6,894 nucleotides of DNA, from positions 1 to 6,894 of the forward strand of contig DAINRO010000085.1 of NCBI GenBank assembly GCA_036741795.1, read 5' to 3'. Positions 5,232 through 6,894 of this stretch are shown here, piece after piece. Each line of letters begins with the position of its first letter. The stretch's first letter is position 1. Source of the stretch: DATKKM01 sp036741795. GTDB taxonomy: Bacteria > Chloroflexota > Dehalococcoidia > SM23-28-2 > RBG-16-64-32. Position numbers and translations under genes: made by a program. The notes under the pieces were generated by a model. It was not told the DNA's origin. It searched no databases and worked only from the letters and a program-made list of their open reading frames with translations.

Positions 5232-5237
5232 ATGATA
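5232..5237 (-). promoter_or_regulatory. Candidate leaderless extended -10 box of the ATPase gene
   Basis: The minus strand reads TGC-TATCAT, then 6 nt, then ATG at 5225. TATCAT matches the -10 consensus at 5 of 6 positions and is preceded by the TGn extension. No -35 is visible, as is often seen with extended -10 promoters. The arrangement nearly repeats the one before the mutase gene. Confidence 0.5.
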
Positions 5238-5265
5238 GCAGCCGCTGACATCCGCACCTCATGCC

Positions 5266-5291
5266 ATCCGTTTATCCGTTCCCCATCCGTT
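5266..5291. repeat. Three direct ATCCGTT repeats in the divergent ATPase/CoA-transferase-remnant region
   Basis: ATCCGTT occurs at 5266-5272, 5274-5280 and 5285-5291. Shorter copies are ATCCGT at 5306-5311 and ATCCG at 5250-5254. Three perfect heptamers within 26 bp, between two divergent start codons, suggest a regulator binding array. The spacing (8, 11 and 21 nt) is not uniform. Chance or simple sequence drift cannot be excluded. Confidence 0.4.
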
Positions 5292-5297
5292 GTGAGA

Positions 5298-5303
5298 TAA
5301 CCT
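5298..5303 (+). promoter_or_regulatory. Candidate leaderless -10 box before the CoA-transferase remnant
   Basis: TAACCT is followed by 6 nt and then the GTG at 5310, the same TANNNT-to-start spacing seen at the mutase and ATPase genes. No ribosome binding site is present. If functional, the truncated frame would be transcribed and translated. Confidence 0.35.
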
Positions 5304-5309
5304 GAATCC

Positions 5310-5564
5310 GTGGGCACCTCACCGACGGCACGCACCTACCGCTGCCTGGAAGGCGAGATCGCAATTGACGTTCGGAGCGCGGAGCAATGGCAAGCGTTGG
5401 CGCATTGCCTCGGCCGCCCTGAACTTGCCTACGAAGGTTGGGAGGCAGTGAAGGAAGCGCCCGAGGATGGCCATCTAGCCGAGGTGCTCGTCTCGATGTT
5501 CGCGGAAGAACCTGCTGATCTTTGGAAGCGGCGGCTGCAAGCGCGCGGGGTGCCCTGCCGATGA
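5310..5564 (+). pseudogene. Remnant of a type III CoA-transferase (CaiB/BaiF family)
   Basis: The 84-codon frame resembles a C-terminal section of family III CoA-transferases, enzymes of about 400 aa that move CoA between carboxylic acids. The matching stretch starts with the strand YRCLEGEIAIDVRS (10-23), then the helix QWQALAHCLGRPELA (26-40), then LAEVLVSMFAEEPADLWKRRLQARGVPC (56-83), where the family normally continues through several more strands. The catalytic aspartate and the whole N-terminal Rossmann part are missing. An in-frame TAA at 5298-5300 blocks upstream extension, and the frame stops straight after the conserved GVPC. It is therefore truncated at both ends and most likely not an active transferase. 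The GTG start with a nearby -10-like box leaves open a short expressed protein. The stop overlaps a 28-codon frame (ATGA). Confidence 0.6.
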
Positions 5565-5647
5565 CGATTCCACGTGGCGGATTGACCGCGATAGGCTCTC
5601 GAATTCTTGACCCCTCCACGACGCACCCGTCACACTTCGGCACATGA
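5561..5647 (+). CDS. Possible 28-aa mini-ORF linking the remnant to the hydrolase
   Basis: An ATG at 5561 overlaps the stop of the CoA-transferase remnant (ATGA, 5561-5564). The frame of 28 codons ends in a TGA that overlaps the hydrolase ATG, again as ATGA (5644-5647). The peptide (MTIPRGGLTAIGSRILDPST...) resembles nothing I know. Two ATGA overlaps could mean translational coupling, but the frame is short and may be chance. Confidence 0.15.
   Translation: MTIPRGGLTAIGSRILDPSTTHPSHFGT
5607..5636 (+). promoter_or_regulatory. Weak promoter candidate before the alpha/beta hydrolase
   Basis: TTGACC (5607-5612, 5 of 6 to the -35) is followed after 18 nt by CACACT (5631-5636, 3 of 6 to the -10), which ends 7 nt before the hydrolase ATG. 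The gene has no ribosome binding site, so a leaderless transcript is possible. The -10 is poor, hence low confidence. Confidence 0.25.
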
Positions 5648-6492
5648 CGACCCCTGAGATCCAGGACGGCTACATCGACGTCAACGGCGTCAACTACTAC
5701 TACCAGCTTCGAGGCTCGGGCGAGCCGCTCCTCGTCCTCCACGGCGGCCTCGGCCAGATCGAGATGTTCGGCCCGGTGCTGGACATGCTCGCCAAAGGCA
5801 GGCAGGCCATCTGCGTCGACCTCCACGGCCACGGCCGCACATCCCTCGGCAAGCGTCCCATTACCCACATCGGCATGGGCGACGACATGGCCGTCATCGT
5901 CCGCGAACTCGGGTTCGAGCAAGTGGACGTGTTCGGATACTCCATGGGCGGCGTCGTTGCGCTCCGCTTCGCCATCCAGCACCCCGCCATGGTGCGGCGG
6001 CTCGCGGTCGCTTCCGCCGGCTACGCCCGGGACGGCTTCCACCCCGAGATGCTCCCCCAGCAGGCGGCCGTCGGCGCCGCAATGGCCGACATGATGAAAG
6101 ACACGCCGATGTACCAGTCCTACGAGGCAATCGCCCCAGACCCCTCCGAATTCCCCGCCCTCCTCGACCAGATGGGCGCACTCATGCGCACCGACTTCGA
6201 CTGGTCGGACGAGGTCAAGACGCTCCGCATGCCGGTCATGCTCGTCTTCGCAGACAGCGACATGTTCCGTCTCGAGCACATCGTCGACTTCTACCACATC
6301 CTCGGCGGAGGCCTGAAGGACGCCGGCTGGCAGCGCGAGCACATGCCCCAGAACCGCCTCGCCATCATCCCGGACCAAACGCACTACGACCTCTTCGTAT
6401 CGCCCCGCCTGGCCGAGACGGTGCGCCCCTTTCTGGATGGAGAGAGCAACGCCTCTTCCTGGGCCGAACAAGTCAGCGGCGAGGCCGGCTGA
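5644..6492 (+). CDS. Alpha/beta hydrolase
   Basis: The 282-aa protein is a typical soluble alpha/beta hydrolase without signal peptide. The oxyanion-hole motif LHGG (32-35) comes first, then VDLHGHGRT (58-66), then the nucleophile elbow GYSMGG with Ser100. The acid is Asp204 or Asp206 in VFADSDMF, and the catalytic histidine is His247 in PDQTHYDL. A helical cap lies at about 125-190, rich in Met, which would form the substrate pocket. The GGGLKDAGW stretch (221-229) and the NRLAIIPDQTHYDLF ending are shared by a widespread subgroup usually annotated only as alpha/beta hydrolase. The ATG at 5644 starts just before the first strand and no better start exists. The natural ester or other substrate cannot be told. 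A DinB-fold gene follows after 27 nt on the same strand and may be co-transcribed. Confidence 0.9.
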   Translation: MTTPEIQDGYIDVNGVNYYYQLRGSGEPLLVLHGGLGQIEMFGPVLDMLAKGRQAICVDLHGHGRTSLGKRPITHIGMGDDMAVIVRELGFEQVDVFGYSMGGVVALRFAIQHPAMVRRLAVASAGYARDGFHPEMLPQQAAVGAAMADMMKDTPMYQSYEAIAPDPSEFPALLDQMGALMRTDFDWSDEVKTLRMPVMLVFADSDMFRLEHIVDFYHILGGGLKDAGWQREHMPQNRLAIIPDQTHYDLFVSPRLAETVRPFLDGESNASSWAEQVSGEAG

Positions 6493-6519
6493 CACTGTCC
6501 CTTCAGAGCACGGTCGTAC

Positions 6520-6894
6520 ATGAAGTCAAGACTGCTGACCGCCGAGCAAGCCCTGCGCCTGCTCGCGGAGACCCCCGCGCGGATTCAATCTGCCACCACC
6601 GGTCTCTCGGCGGCCGAACTTCGCCGTCGTCCCAGCCCGGACGAGTGGTCCGTCAACGACGTGCTTGCTCACCTGCGGGCCTGCGCCGATGTCCGCGGCG
6701 GCGCCCTCGCCATCGTGCTCGCCGAGGATCACCCCACGATTCGCACCACCAACCCCCGCACCTACATGGAGACCACTGACTACCCCGATCTCGAATTCGG
6801 GCCTTCCTTCCGGGCGTTTGCCAAACAGCGCAAAGATCTCCTCGCGGTTCTGCATTCCCTGCCACGCGAAGCTTGGGACCGCTCCGCCAGGATC
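6520..6894 (+). CDS. DinB-fold protein, N-terminal part (cut by window end)
   Basis: The frame opens with ATG at 6520 and stays open for 125 codons to the window edge. It reads as a DinB-like four-helix bundle: the first helix TAEQALRLLAETPARIQ (7-23), the turn LSAAELRRRPSPDEWS, then the second helix VNDVLAHLRACADV (44-57), with His50 where the family's first metal ligand sits. The segment LEFGPSFRAFAKQRKDLLAVLHSLPREAWDR belongs to the third helix and its following turn. The HxxxH of the last helix is out of view. The upstream 27 nt hold no good ribosome site, so coupling with the preceding hydrolase is possible. It is only distantly similar to the DinB protein at 2772-3293. Function is unknown. 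Confidence 0.72.
   Translation, partial: MKSRLLTAEQALRLLAETPARIQSATTGLSAAELRRRPSPDEWSVNDVLAHLRACADVRGGALAIVLAEDHPTIRTTNPRTYMETTDYPDLEFGPSFRAFAKQRKDLLAVLHSLPREAWDRSARI

Noticed and set aside
5272..6495. 407-codon open frame on the minus strand opposite the alpha/beta hydrolase
   Set aside because: It is the antisense shadow of a gene with an intact Ser-Asp-His triad. Its composition is rich in Val, Glu, Asp and His with no recognisable domain, as expected from GC-rich antisense reading.
1..6894. CRISPR arrays, insertion sequences, tRNA or rRNA genes
   Set aside because: I looked for regularly spaced repeats, terminal inverted repeats with transposase, and structural RNA signatures and saw none.

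Overview
The window is a GC-rich, gene-dense bacterial scaffold segment containing one assembly gap of exactly 100 N. The gene content fits a Chloroflexota-like (perhaps Dehalococcoidia-related) or other high-GC Gram-positive-type genome: a cobalamin-dependent acyl-CoA mutase, a type III CoA-transferase remnant, two DinB-fold proteins, a USP-like protein of the 'DLPHRVERxFGLPV' type, GTG and TTG starts, and -10 boxes sitting 6-7 nt before start codons. The lineage is inferred from gene style only; there is no rRNA or other phylogenetic marker.

Layout. 1-308 (-): N-terminus of an acyl-CoA mutase large subunit, running off the left edge. 309-356: divergent control region with an imperfect inverted repeat. 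357-647 (+): small excisionase/MerR-like helix-turn-helix protein. 649-1096 (-): USP-like gene disrupted by a single-base frameshift. 1160-1666 (-): orotate phosphoribosyltransferase broken by the N gap (1490-1589). 1765-2775 (-): glyoxylate/hydroxypyruvate reductase-type dehydrogenase, overlapping a DinB-fold gene (2772-3293, -) by 4 nt. 3294-3380: divergent promoter region. 3381-3713 and 3721-4398 (+): rhodanese and HAD phosphatase, 7 nt apart. 4395-5225 (-): core-only VirB11/TadA-like ATPase whose stop overlaps the HAD stop. 5226-5309: divergent control region with three ATCCGTT repeats. 5310-5564 (+): remnant of a type III CoA-transferase. 5644-6492 (+): alpha/beta hydrolase. 6520-end (+): second DinB-fold protein, cut by the right edge.

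The genes look like compact housekeeping and accessory metabolism in short divergent or convergent transcription units. I see no CRISPR array, phage module, transposon, toxin-antitoxin pair, tRNA or rRNA. The observations most worth a second look are the frameshift in the USP-like gene, the dyad repeat between the HTH gene and the mutase, several apparent leaderless promoters, the mutase's substrate-pocket residue, and the orphan secretion-type ATPase with an atypical P-loop. I do not see convincing evidence for a large undescribed multi-gene system.
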